Assembly (NCBI RefSeq): GCF_035582795.1
Contig: NC_134370.1
Location: 55,353,501-55,417,500, forward strand
Source: Mycteria americana
Taxonomy: Eukaryota > Chordata > Aves > Ciconiiformes > Ciconiidae
DNA: 64,000 nucleotides
Direction of reading: 5' to 3'
Shown: one piece after another, positions 1 through 13,500 of the stretch
Layout: every line of letters starts with the position of its first letter
Position numbering within the stretch: the stretch's first letter is position 1
Notes under the pieces: model-generated
What the model was told of the DNA's origin: nothing
The model's input: the letters and a program-made list of their open reading frames with translations, nothing else
Database searches by the model: none
Translations under genes and position numbers: made by a program

Positions 1-3000
1 CTTGTTAACAGCAGCTGAGAGCTCTGAACTGAATCTAAATCACATCAAGCAATTCAAAGCACAGGCAAAAGTACTTCATCCTCAAAGCATCAAGGTTACT
101 AAAATAAAAAAGGATAGATAATCTACAGAAGTTCGTGAGTTAACTAAAACCCTATGATACATAATGTTTCCACAGCCAGCACATATTTCAACAAAAAAAA
201 GTATTCAGAACAAGTCTAGAAATCAATTTCATGAATGCTCTTAAATTATGGAATACTTTCAAGTTTAACGTTCTGTCTGAACTTAGTGATGGCAAATATG
301 GTTATAGCACAAAAAAACATTATGGGAGGTGGGAGGCAATAAGCTATTGATGAGAGATAGGGGGAAATAAGAGCTAAGTGCTCTAGCTAGGTTTTTACTA
401 GCTATTTCTTTGTCTCTTTGTGTTGTCAGCCTCATTGGAAAGGAAAAGTCTCTCTGTAGGATTTGTTTTGTTTACTTTTCAAATGCAATAGAACTAATTC
501 AAGGCCACCAGCAGTCTAAAGAAGAAGAATGAACCACCTGTAGAGGTCAGTATTCTAAAAGCGTATCAGTAAAAATGAAGCAAAATATGTCAAATTCTCT
601 ATTTAGGAGGAACATTATACTTTGTGTGTTGAATAATGATAATCTAATGCATCTATACACATGCATGTATTCTTCTCTGTCCTTTTGACAAATAACACAG
701 GAATAATTCTGCTCTGATTAATACAATGTGGAGGCAGATGAAAACATACAAAATTTCTGAACTGATTCATCACAGGAGTAATACTTGAATAAAACCAGAT
801 TCCTATGGCAGAAGAGAGCCACCACTGTGATTAACTGTTTGATGAATTTAACGTCAAGAATTTCTGTAGACAATTGCTTAGGAAAACAAATACATAGATG
901 GCACACTCTACTTTCAAATTTACATACAAAGTTTTCCATGTTAAATCAAATGGTAAAATTACTTCCCAGACCACAGACTTTTGCTCAACTTATCGCAAAA
1001 TGTAAATGCTATAGTAAAAGGTCTTTCTGGAAGACTGAGAAATACATGCCCAAACACAGTTCAAAAATTTAAAATAGATACTGTACAACAATTAAAATCT
1101 CTTTTACTAGATAATGAAAATGAGTCAGATACAAAAGAACACGTGTATTATTAATATGCTATAAGGTGAAAAGGATCATTGCATCTTTTCTCTGAAAGTG
1201 TACGAGACACACACCAGGGAAGATATCAGGTTTAATAAAAACTTTCTATTGATTTCAGCAGGAAACTAGCAAGGAAAACATCTGCTACATAAAATCTCTT
1301 ATTTGTTTCTTTTGGTTACATGCAATTCTTCTATGCTGACCCAGGCATTTCAGATGCAGTCACTCCTTGCATGAAGAAGAGAGAAGCAACTTGATTTTAA
1401 GTTATGAAACTGAAAAGGAAAGGCTCACAGTTATTATAGTCTTTTCCACAAAAAAAGTTAGTTGCCAAAAAAAAAAAAAAATCTAACAAGCCTCCAGCAA
1501 TAACATTAATATCTAATTCATCTACAAAACTTTGGTTTGAAATTCAAAAGAGTTTTCAGGAAAGAGTCAGTTAGGCATCAACACTATGAGGCAGGAGAAA
1601 GTTATCATAACTACTTTGCAAGCAGGACACAGAAACCATATTTTTGCTCTGAAATGGGTCAATATGAACAGAGTAGATTTGAACAAAATTGTGTTTCACC
1701 CTGGAGCACTAACTCACTGTTTTTTAAACACTTTAACCTCATTCTCTTATGTTTATTTACCATTGTATTTGGTCTTTAGGAAATGCTACAGATGATTATT
1801 TATTTCCTGATTGCCAATCCTTCCCTTTAGGAAACAGTTTTTCTCCAAGTTTCCATCCTCTTCAATACACATCCAGTTACTGTATTTGGATCTGGCTGTC
1901 AGTTACACAAACAATTCGGTCTCCAGACAATCACTTATGCGACAGAGGCTAGCAGCAATGGTCAATGGGTTGATCTGACAAAGCATTTGTTTAGGAACCT
2001 GCTTCTGCCAAGTCATAGTCTCGGCTGTTTGAAATTTTTTGCATTAAAAACAAGGAACCCATCTACTAATCTGAAACACTCATGTTATCCAACTATGCAG
2101 ACAAAGCAAGCAAAAAGTTCTTTGAATAACACGACCTTTGAGAAAGCCTATCAGCAAAACTCCCTGCATCAAGGAGCTCTGTATTCTTCAGCCTATTTAA
2201 GCAGCCAGAGTGTGAAGGAATTACTTGAGGGCGTGATCAGAATATTAAATATCTCACACTGTCCAGATTCACAGTGAAGCTATCAAACAACGGAGTAACT
2301 ACTTCAGAGCAAAACTTTTTTTGCTGACTACCACCATCATTAGTACCAATAACAGCAGCATCCTCAGTTTCGTGCCAGGCTGCACACTACTCTGAATTGT
2401 CTATCACAGTTTGGAAAAAACACTGTTATAGCTGGCAAACACGATCTTTCACTATCACTACCAGAACCACTGTATGTGGCGACGGAGACTGTCTCCCTAC
2501 AACTTCAGTATCACTTAATTTTAGGAAGCACTGAAGTACTGTGCCCTTTCTGAGAGCCTTAAGTGGCATTTGTTGAAAAAACTTACTTGAAATCCTATCT
2601 CATAAAGGATGTTGTCTGTAAGTCTTCAACTGAAAAATACTTGCAGTCACTGCGCTAGAAACACCACACACCTCAGACAGAAGGTGCAACTTCCTTGTCA
2701 AGAGATTTCCACTGCATACTCACATCTGTAATATGTGGAAGCAAAAGTAGACAAGAAAAAGCATTGCAAGAAAATATAAAAGTCTGAAATGGTTCCACAG
2801 TCCAGAAAATAAATAAATATTTATGTATGTGTGCGCAAAAAAAATTAGTTTTTATATATATATAAAAAAAAACCCTATCATCCAAATAAATCACTACTTC
2901 TTTTAGTCATTCCAGTTCAAGAATCCAGGTTAAAACCAGAAAGGAAAAAAGAAAAAAATCCCAGAAATTCACAAGTCATTTTAAAACTGCAGAAGAAGGT

Positions 3001-4643
3001 ATTTTTCTATTGCAATTACACAGCAAAAATATAAAAAAATATGAGCCAAACAGAGAGTTTCCGCAAATTTGATGTCCCTGGTGACAAACTTGCAGAGTTA
3101 ACCATGGAGATTCATCTGAGTTCAAGTCACTAATTTCTCTGAGAATACTCTGGATTCCAACAAAGGCCAACAGGAAACTTCCAATGCTATGTCTGTCTTA
3201 GCACTTCAAAAGAGTGAACCTGACCAAGCAGCTTCTTTACAGAAGTTAAGCAGCTGTATATTGATACAAAAAGGGAACTTTTGCAGAAACCTCTCCAAAT
3301 TGATGGTATATCCTTTTCCAGAAAAGGCTCTAGAAACGTTCACTCTCTTCCCAAAGTAAAATTTTCTATTAGGCTGTTCTGTCTCAAGTTCAAGCGTATG
3401 AAGAATTCAGCAAAAGCTTTTCTGACTCAGTTGTAAACAAAAACCATCTGAAAGGAATTAAGAGTAAAAACAATTTGATCTAGAGCTGGAGAAAGTTTGC
3501 TAATCGTAAAGATGACCCAGAATCTTTGAAATGGTTTCAAATCATTGAGTGATAATACAGAAGTATCCTCCCTCTTTCTTATAGGACTGCATCTCACCAT
3601 TTAAGCAGTTTCTTAAGATGCAGGCCAAAGCTGAACCTAAAAAAACAACTTAAAAACAAACAAACAAATAAAAAAATACCCACACCTCGAAGTATCTGTA
3701 GCATATTTTTTAATCAGACATTATTATCTGGCACAGTGCCAAAAACCTCACTGGAGAAATCAATAGCTGCATCACCGCAAACAGCATTTCTTCTGACTTG
3801 TTAGTAAAAAGTCAGTTTCAGGAGAGGCAATTTAACCACAGAAGTAGTCAGAAACTAGCTCTGTCATGAAAAGTTAGATTTTAACAGACTTTTTAAAACA
3901 AGACAGACACTTTAACAAAGTAAAAAGAAAAGAAGAAAAAGAACCCTACAACAGGACTGCTCTTCTCTAATGAGTGATTCGAGAAAGCAAGAGGCAGACA
4001 TTAATCCAGAAAAGAGCAATATTTCTTTAGAATTATTCTCTCCATATGTTAGCATATGGGCAAGAGAATCAGCAAAATAAGTGTTCATAAAATGATTGTC
4101 CAGATAAATAGCTATCCATAATTTAGGAATACAAAACAGAACTGTAAATTTTCATTATCTGCTACAGCACCGTATTAGTGTTTAATTAAGCACAATATTG
4201 CAAATGTTTTACTGAATGATTTATTATAATATATATACACTAAATACTATGGTAGAATGTTGAAGAGGTGTAAGAATAATGGAGACAAAACAGAAGAGAG
4301 GTATTCATCCGACATTAGATGCCAGACACCAACATCCAAACTTTTAAAAGGAGCCACAGGGAAAGTACAACTTCATTTTTACTTCAAATTTGACCTACTT
4401 GTGTCTGTGATGACTCACACATAGAGGAATTTGAAATTTATTCCAGAAATTGTTTAATTTAAAACAACAGTACTGCTTAAGATTCGGCCAAAGATGCAAA
4501 CTCATTAATTCTCCGCGCTGAACACTACATTTACTTCATTACCACAGGTAAGTGCCTTCAGTTACAGTTGTTCCACAAGCCTAAACAGTTTCTCAAGCAC
4601 TGTATTTGATATCTGATACTGCCTGTATCAGAAAGGAAAATTT

Positions 4644-4665
4644 AAAAAAAAAAAAAAAAAAAAAA
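4644..4665. repeat. A22 homopolymer
   Basis: Twenty-two consecutive A residues in TCF12 intron 3 (a T tract on the transcribed strand of the gene). No retroposon body is recognisable upstream. Confidence 0.9.
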
Positions 4666-7554
4666 GATTAAAATCAAATGGACATGAGAACAGCCACTTT
4701 GTCTGGCAGCAGTCTTTTGGAAGGTATTCACTGCCATCGTTCACGATGGGTTTTTGGGTTTGGTTTTTCCCCTCCACAGCTTAATGCTGCACCCAGTATT
4801 GGGTTGGGTCAATCCAGTGTTTCACTGCCATTAATCTCTTCTCCTTTGATCAACAGTATAAACTACTGTATGTCTGGCAACCACAGTGAAATTCAAGTTT
4901 AGCCAGGTAGATATCTATCATTAGTTCAATTTAGGTATTTGACATGTATATTTAAGGTACTGTGAACAAAATTCTGGCCAGAATTTCAATCAAGATTTAA
5001 GGAAGAACCATCAGATACTAGTAAGGTTTTACATTTTTTTTTAATTAAACATATGAAGTTCAAGTGCTTTCATATGCTATAGCCTGACATCCGATTTCAT
5101 TCTCTCTTATCTGGTAAACTTCCTATATGAACTGCAATTTCATTTATGTGTACTAAGCCATCACTACCGTATCTATTCAGATGGAAAGCAAATTTGATGG
5201 AAATGCCTACCTTCATTTAAAAGTTACGAAGTCCAAAACGAGGACTGTTTTTAATATGTAGATTTCCATTTTATTTAATTAGCTATCCCACTTTATTTAA
5301 TCCAGGACCAATTACTTTCAGTTTCCTCTCATGCTTCTTTTTTTAGATGCCTCTGCTCTCTTCAGTTTGCAATTTTCTATTGCACTAGCGCATACATACA
5401 CAACCAGTCGCCAAAACAGTAACCCTACGAGCAGCGGCTCGGCTTTTAGTCTACTTTTCCTGTGTGACAATTCAGGGAGTCTAAATATTCAATTTTTCTT
5501 TATTATTAAATTTCAGATCAGTATAATCTCTTCTAGCAGTCCTAGTAAAATGTAGTTTTTTCTTACTTTAACACTCCAAAGCAGCCTTTAGGGGCAGAAA
5601 TAAGTCAGCAAAACACAGTCAGTTACACACCCTATTTCAAAACAGTATGAAAACTAGGAGAGAGATTGACAGCTTTCAGTGCACACCAAGATGAATAGGT
5701 AGTACCACAAAACTCTACACTGAGATCTCAGTGCCCCAAACCACTACACACTGTGCACTCCAAAAGGTAAAGAAGCTGTAATCTGCTCCACAAGTTTACA
5801 TTCAAGTCATAAAGCCCAGGCTTTGCTTCTTAGAGGCAACCATTTCACTCAACTGCCTGAAAAACCCAAACAACAAGCACTATCTAATAGCAAATAAGAA
5901 ATATAATCTTCCACAAAATAATACCTACAACAGTGAAGAGAAACAGCCCCTACGGTTCGTTTATGAAAATGGGTACCTCTCTACACTAGCAAATGACAGC
6001 CAGCCTGAGATAGGAACACTCCTAACCAGTTAACAGCCCAGTCTGAAAAAGACATTTAAGACCTTTTCCTTTTGAGACAGACATGCTAGGAGACCTCCAC
6101 ACAGAGCTTTTTTTTTTTAAAGGACTAAGCCATTACATGCCTGTATATGGATTTTTTTTCATGGACTTGTTATTGTGAATGGATGTGTACACTGATTGAT
6201 GCTATAATAATTGCTTTTTATATTATATTCACTGTAGTATATGTATTAGAAAAGATATACTTGATAAAATATGTAAAACCACAGTCAGTAAAGATCAGTC
6301 TTGACTATACCAATGGACATAGATTTATCTGCAAACTAGGAACTACCTGTGCCATATCTGTATCACTGTAGTACAATCTTAAATATTACGTTTTCAATTA
6401 AAACATTTTCAATCAATATATTAAGTTTATAGTTCTCTTTTACATCGACTACATCTGTCTTTGGAAGCAAAGATGGGAAAAGGTAAGAATTACTTCACCA
6501 GATGTTTTTTCATATTAAAGAAGGTCCCAACTAGATTCAAACAGAGAAAACACCAGTTTTTATTAATGACTGCTGGAATAAAAATGAGAATAAAAAGAAG
6601 CAGGGAAAAAAGTGATGGCTGCAAAACAAGCAAGAGGAGTTCTAGGGACTCAGGGAGTGAGATGGGTTGGGAAGGAGAGTAAACAAGTAAAGGGTAAGGA
6701 AGAGACAGATATAAACAAAGTGAAAACATTTGAAAAGCACCAAAGAAAATATTTTCTAAAAATCAGCATATGTGCGCACACATGCACACACAGGTCCCTG
6801 CCCCTTCCCCCTCCTCCTGATCATTTCAGTAAGCAGCCCATGGTAACCTCTCAGATGAACACCCCTGCCTTTGAGTGCGCAGGCATGTGGCCCACGAACA
6901 ATTTCCCGTAGGCAGGGCTCCCTGGAAGTCCTCAGCTATTGCACCAGGTAAGAGCTGCTGCATCAATGCTGGGCCTCCTCCTAGCTGGAGTATGGGAAGT
7001 TGGCCTCTTTTTGTTCTTACCTAAGCAAGACTCTACTTTTTTGGATGGCAAACAGGGAAGGTGGTCTACATTACTACCTTGAATAGATTTGGCTTTAAAA
7101 ATATAAAAAACAAAACCAAAAACCCACGCACAACCTCTGCCTACATTTTAATCAAGAGCAGAAAGAAAGGAAAATGACAGCAGACGTTACTTGGATAGAT
7201 TTAAATAAAAAGGACAATTCTTTTCAATAGCAGGCTCCATTCCCCATCATCCAGGTGCCACAATAATATCCATTTTCCAACTTTAAAGGACTCGATCATG
7301 TTACAGAATATCAGATAACAGTAATAAGCAACATCAGACTATTAATGCCACAACCTCACAGAACAGAGAAAAGTATTTAAGCATGATATTGACTTTGTAA
7401 GATTTAAGATACCAGCACACATGCAACAGCCCATCCTTTAAGACATTAACATATTGATATTAGATGGTTGGATTAATGGATTATAAAGAGCAATACCATA
7501 AATTAATTCTGATACATCTCAGCAAAGTTGCTGAAAAAGAAAAGAGAAAGGAAC

Positions 7555-7589
7555 AAAAAAAAAAAAAAAAGAAAAAAGAAAAAAGAAGA
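7555..7589. repeat. A-rich (A16 then GAAAAAA units) tract
   Basis: Sixteen A residues are followed by repeated GAAAAA(A) units and AAAAGAAGAG. It encodes the Lys-rich segment of two chance frames, which I do not regard as genes. Confidence 0.9.
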
Positions 7590-8756
7590 GATCAGCATTC
7601 TAGAAGTATCCCCGGGGGAAAGCAGCAGCCGATCATGGCACACATTACCTCTGCCCCTTGTTCATCCATCTGCTGCACCCCAAGGAATGCCACAGGGGAA
7701 GCAAACATGTGGAGCACAGCTAATAACAGCAATTCTGTCCGTATTAGAAACTAATTATCACCCTTTCCTATCAGGATCAGTGCTTCCAGAATTATAAGCA
7801 ATTTACCCCACTAAATGCAGTCTAGAATTTAACACTCAATAACTCAATAGCTTATTTTAAAAAATGCTGATTTGGACCTGTATATAATACAAATTATATT
7901 TCCTGTCCTTTCTATACAACTTGCTCCCCTGCATCTGAAGATTTAATTTTTTTGTGTGTGTGTGAAGCGATGAAGAGAAAAGAACTCTGCTTAAACACAA
8001 TCCTGTGTATTTTAACTCTCGTCTCAAAACTGCACAATAGCTGTGATTAAGTCTACGTAAATCTAACAAAAAAGGCAAACATTGGTTTTGTATTGTATTA
8101 GCAATCTTCTGGAAATAACAGCATGAAATCTCATTGCTCCCTACCAAATATATTACTTTTCATTAGATACACAGACCATAAAACTACAAAATGAGATAAA
8201 AAGCTGTGAATAGCATTTTATATACTGACCTTGCAAATAGAAATCAGAGTTTTTCCCTGGTCATTTTACCAAACTAAAAATTAACAACTTAAACAATTGC
8301 TGAGATCCCTCCACATTAGGCTGCTTTATAAGGAAGTAATTACTTACTTCAAAATAATTAAGTTAACATTATTTTGTTTTAATTAACAACACCTATTTGA
8401 GGCACTACTTCTGCACACAAATATTCTGCAGCACAATCCAAAGAAATGAGAAACTTCCAGGAAACACCAAGGAAAATCATCCTACGAGTGTCAAGATCTG
8501 AATAAAGAGCATCAGATATGGATCAAAACAGCGCTTCTCTCCCAAGGATCTTAATTTCTATTTGTTTTCTATCCACCCACTCCTTGAGCCAAGTACTTCT
8601 TTAGCCCTCACATCCCCAAGTTTCGTATCACAGCCTAGCAAGACCCAAGTACCCTCTTCCAAATTCCCTCAAAGACCCTCCTGGTTAGCCAGCAGGTGCC
8701 ACTTTTTTAAGAAAGACAAGGTCAACATTTCCCTAAGGATTTGAGCAAAATGCCTC

Positions 8757-8802
8757 CTCGAGCGAGCAGTCTGGGATTCGAACTCAGGTCTGCTCGCTTG
8801 AG
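8757..8802 (+). repeat. tRNA-like (T-arm) hairpin, probable SINE or tRNA relic
   Basis: Two 13-nt arms, CTCGAGCGAGCAG (8757-8769) and CTGCTCGCTTGAG (8790-8802), pair over their full length with one G-U wobble in plus-strand RNA. Inside is a second stem, CTGGG/CTCAG (8771-8775 with 8783-8787), around the loop ATTCGAA. On the minus strand this inner part reads GAGTTCGAATCCC, the tRNA T-arm/B-box. About 60 nt upstream on that strand, CCTCAAGGCATTGAGCC resembles a D-arm/A-box. It may be a relic of a tRNA-derived SINE (MIR shares the TTCGAATCCC box) or of a tRNA gene. The anticodon and acceptor stems do not fold properly, so it is not a functional tRNA. Confidence 0.6.
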
Positions 8803-10530
8803 ATTGCAAATGCTGGCTCAATGCCTTGAGGTAGCAATGTCAAGAACTGTTAAAGAAGGATTTACAGAAAAGTCTCAAGGATGTAAGTGAAAAGCATTCT
8901 AATGAAAATCGCCAAACTACTTTGTTTGTACCTTTGAAGAACAGACATTGATGTTACCGTATAAAACATTTGTAGATGGAAATGAAACATTCCCAAAAAT
9001 AATTAATTCAAAAGTAAACAGAACTTAGCATCAGATGCTGAAGAACTGTAAATACATAGCAGAGCACTACTTTTTGTACACAGCCAAATGTAATACCAGT
9101 ATACATTTGAAGTACTTATAAAGCTATCTTTTTTTTATTTTACATTCAAGAATAGTCAAGACTATGTTTATGATCAAGCATATCCTTCAGCATGAAGGGA
9201 TACAAAGAACAAACCTAATGCAAAACACCAGCAACTTGGCTTAATAAGATTACAGTACATTAAAAGGTGCTCATAAGCATTTTCTATAAATGAAATGTAA
9301 AGCCTGATGACTACATATGATCCGGAAGACCAACCTAAGCTTATAATGAAGGCATTGTGACAAAGCCTAGTACCTAAAACACCAACAGAATGGTGTGTTT
9401 TTGATGTAGCTGAAAATTTTACACCAAGTATAAAACAGCCATGTTCGAGTGACTAGTTTCAGGGTAGTAGTGTTCTAGTTTCTATGATCCATGTAACAGT
9501 TATAAGGCAGATAATACTGAGTTTATCTAGTAAATAATATTATTCCATCCTGCAAATCTCACTTCTCAAAATGACAGCATTTTTACAGTGTAATAGCACA
9601 TGGCTGGAAAACTTAAGCCACATGGCAAGTACCCTTAAAGAAATCAGTAATAATACATGCATATTTAACTCAGTACAAAAGTTTGGTTTTCTCTAATGCA
9701 ATGAAAAAGGGATATTATGATCTTCTATGGGAAAAGCAAACTGGCAGACTAAATAAATATCAAGAACTATATCCATTAATTCATTAAGTAATGGCAGTAA
9801 AAAGAGGGGGGGGAAACCAAAACCCAATGCCCCTGCACTCCAATCACACATGCCTTCTACCAGTACACAGCGGTAAGTACTACAGTGAATCAGTAATTAT
9901 CAGGAAAATTTGGTTTTGTTTGCTCACTTTTGCGATTTTGAGCATGTTTACCCCCACACCCACCACATATATACACAGCTATTCTTATATTATCATCTGC
10001 ATCCCTCCAGAAAAAAACCACAATCCTACAGAAGGTAATCTAGACTAGTAATGACACCAATTTTCCAAAACAGATTTGTCAGCAGCAACTAGGAACAGCA
10101 TATAGACTGTTCTACTGACATCCTACTTATCTTATTACTCTTAGCTAGATTCAGTAACTAAATTTACATTAAAATAACTGTACAACTGTACTTCAGCATA
10201 CAATAAATACTGTGTTCCTTAATATCTCAGCATGAATCATCCCCAGGCTTGGGGGGGGAATATTTAAAAAGCATAAAACATAAAAGCCAACATCATTTGA
10301 CTTCACACCTGGTTGTCCAATCAAAACATCTATTAAGTCAACACCAGTTGAGGTCTTTATTTCTCTAAATGACATCTCAAAACATAGATACACAGATAAA
10401 TTCAATTTTATTTATAAGAGTTACTAGGAGGTCATTGTGCATGCGCAACACATATAGCATGCTGAGGAGGAGAAACTAAAATAAGGATACCATTACACAA
10501 GCTAGTCACCCTTTCTTGCTGCTATATACT

Positions 10531-10548
10531 AAAAAAAAAAAAAAAAAA
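10531..10548. repeat. A18 homopolymer
   Basis: Eighteen consecutive A residues in TCF12 intron 3 with no recognisable element attached. Confidence 0.9.
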
Positions 10549-13500
10549 TAATTTAAACATTCCCTTCTATAAACTGAAGTACCTAAAAGGTTTTTTTGTT
10601 TGTTCAATTAAAAGGAAAACTCAGTTCTGCAAAAAAAATATTAATTATTTTAATTTGAATTCAAAAGACATGCAGGCCTTTCAGTAGATTATAAACCTAC
10701 AGTCAGGTGTCCATTTCTTACAATTCTCATAATAAAAGAAGAGTTTTAAGTACAGCTCCTTTCTGAGAGAGGATATTTTTTCATAAACACATATTATGGC
10801 AGAGGCCATAATATAAAACCAAAGGGTAAACTTCTTAATCAACTTGTCACTCCTAAAAAACGCAGATCTAACTACAGACATCCAGATATATACAGCTGAA
10901 TCAGAAGTTGCATAAGGAAAAAGAGTTTGTTGTTGTTTTTTAATAATATGCAGCAGCTTACTACATGTAAATACCTTCACAGTCAGCACTGGCAACACGA
11001 ACGGGAAGTCACATTCACAGAAACATAGGCACATTCAGCAAGCTTCTACTTCTCAATATCTACACTTACCAAGACACTTCCCTCACTGCAGTGCACCCTG
11101 TGTTACCATGACATTTACTTTTAAAGTTTTCCATTCCCAGCTCCAGCCACATTTTACAGAAAATATTTTTTATGGACGTGCAATATTATTAAATTTTATT
11201 TGAAACAAATGAGCACAAAAGCCTTCCTAGGACTACTTTCACTAACTCTAATGCTAAGGAGCACCAGAGGGAAAGTGCCAAGAGGAGTCATCAAAATCCC
11301 CAAACAGAAAGTCTAAATAGAAAGGCCAAAGACAAAAAGGCCAAAATGTGTTATATCCAGCACAGGAACACTCAAACAGTCATATTAAAACAGAGCTCCA
11401 ACTTGAAGAAGTACATTACAGGCATATTGAGAAGAGTGTATGTTAAGAACAGAGCCAGCTCTCTCCTCGCACACTACTGCATACACAGGCATCTGCAAGG
11501 CTCTTCTAGTATCAGGCCACATGCATGTCCAAAAAGCAACAGAGAACAATTTATAGGCTATGAAAGCACACCTCGCGTGGACTTCTATTTCCCTACAAAT
11601 AATTCTGTAAAAAAGAGTGAATGGCTACTGAACAAACATAAAAGGTCAGAGGCAACAACTTCCAAGTAACTGGCATTGCCCCAAGCCACTAGAGTTACGG
11701 ATAGGCAGATGACAAAGCTTCTGAACCTATATTTCCACACCCCAAAAAACCTTAGCACCATGGTTGAGCTCTTTCCCTCCAAACAGTCAAACCCTAACAG
11801 CCTCTCTCTGCTATCAAAACCAGGCTGGCAGTAAGAGCAGAATGAATTTGTTCACTGCAGAAAGTAAAACATAACCGAGCTCCACCGCGTGTGCACTGCT
11901 AGCTGTACAAGCAAATGGCTTTCAGCCAGCTTGACTCCTATCAGTCGCAGGCAGGAAGAAAACCAGACAGGCCACTTAAGCAAAGGCTTGTTCACTGTGG
12001 AACAGCAACAGAAGATTTATTTGCACAATTGGAGCCATTATGCCAGTAACTTCTGTTCACTGACACCCTTTACAGAAATCCACATGGTTACCTTCCCTCA
12101 AAGGAAAATGGTACAGCACAGAGATAATTAGAATACACAGCAATAGTCCGAAAATGGCTGAGACCATGTGAATTTAGATACAAGTGTGTAAAGAGAAGAG
12201 TAAAAACTGGCAGCATGCAAGTGGCTTCAATACAGACATAGTACGGGATTGTTAATCCAGCATCTAAACCAAATTCCAACAGTAATATCCTGTACTATAA
12301 AGGTAATGCCACTACTTTAAGCATATTATATTAGGTATAAAATTCTTAGTCTTTTAGGAACTTTACAATATCAATACTTCTTTTGCAGTCTATGCATGAT
12401 TCAAAAGAAACCCTCCAACTAAACCAGGTACATAAATAAGTGCTTGACTTTTAACAATACAGACAGTATCACTGACATGTTCACTGGTCTAAAGTTACAT
12501 CTTTTACTGAACTGAGATAAATGTAAATTAATCTAAAGTCTGGGAAAATGAACAAAGGAAATACTAACTGGACATATGCTATCAATTCATTTAAGGTCAG
12601 GAAAAAAAAAAACCACAAACAAGAATAAAGAATTCAAAAAGTGCTTAAGAATAATGTCAGAAGACTACCAAAGTAATAGTGACCAGCAAGAAAAAAAGCA
12701 AGCTTCTAAAATGACTAATAAAGATAAGGTATTCTAAGAAACTATGATAATTTGGAATAAATGTATGTAGAAACAGAAATACTAACACTAGATTACCTGG
12801 CAGAACTTAAAAGAAGATAAAAGCCCCAAAAATTATATAAGTGGAAAGTAACAAAGTTGACAAAAATTAACAAATTTAACTGAATTAGCAAATGCTCACT
12901 GAAATTCCACATGTGTTTAAAGATAACAATCAAAACACAAAGACTAAAAATGTTTTGAATAAAGGAAAAGGAGACATTCCTTCCCTCAGAAATGAGATCA
13001 TACCAGAATTAAAGATTCAGCAACCTGCATCACAGCCTCAGCCCATTTGTGTACCGTGACAGAGCAGGCTCAAGGAGGAAAGGCAGCCAGTATTTCAGTG
13101 CTGACAGAAGCGGGACACCAGACACCTCTAGTGCTTTTTCACTTCCAGTTTGGTCATTACTACTACTGTTACAGAAAACAACACAGTATTTCACAAGTGC
13201 AAGCTTTACATTTTAAGCTTTTTTTTCTTTAAAAAGGAAAACAAAAAAGGCACAGTCCTCACACAACAGATACAGATACCAAATTTGCATTTCATCATAA
13301 AGGTGCCCAGGATTTTCAAAGAAAAGGTATCAGACTTCTGAGAAATGAAGTCCTTCCCTATCTTGTTAAATTTTATCTGAATAAATTCAATAAACTTCCT
13401 AAGAAGAAATAATAATATCATTCTCAATAGTATAATTCCGGATGCATGGCTAAAAAAGCAGGCTAAAAACATATTTAAAAGCTTATTCCTAGCTTCATGA

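Noticed and set aside
7464-7797. Lys-rich frames of 89-96 codons
   Set aside because: The Lys run comes from the A-rich tract at 7555-7589; the rest is not gene-like.
8757-8830. Functional tRNA gene on the minus strand
   Set aside because: The T-arm and a D-arm-like segment are visible, but the anticodon stem and the 5' acceptor strand do not pair, and no terminator T run is evident.
10681-11034. 117-codon minus-strand frame inside the TCF12 intron
   Set aside because: AT-rich hydrophobic translation, no splice sites at its edges and no recognisable protein.
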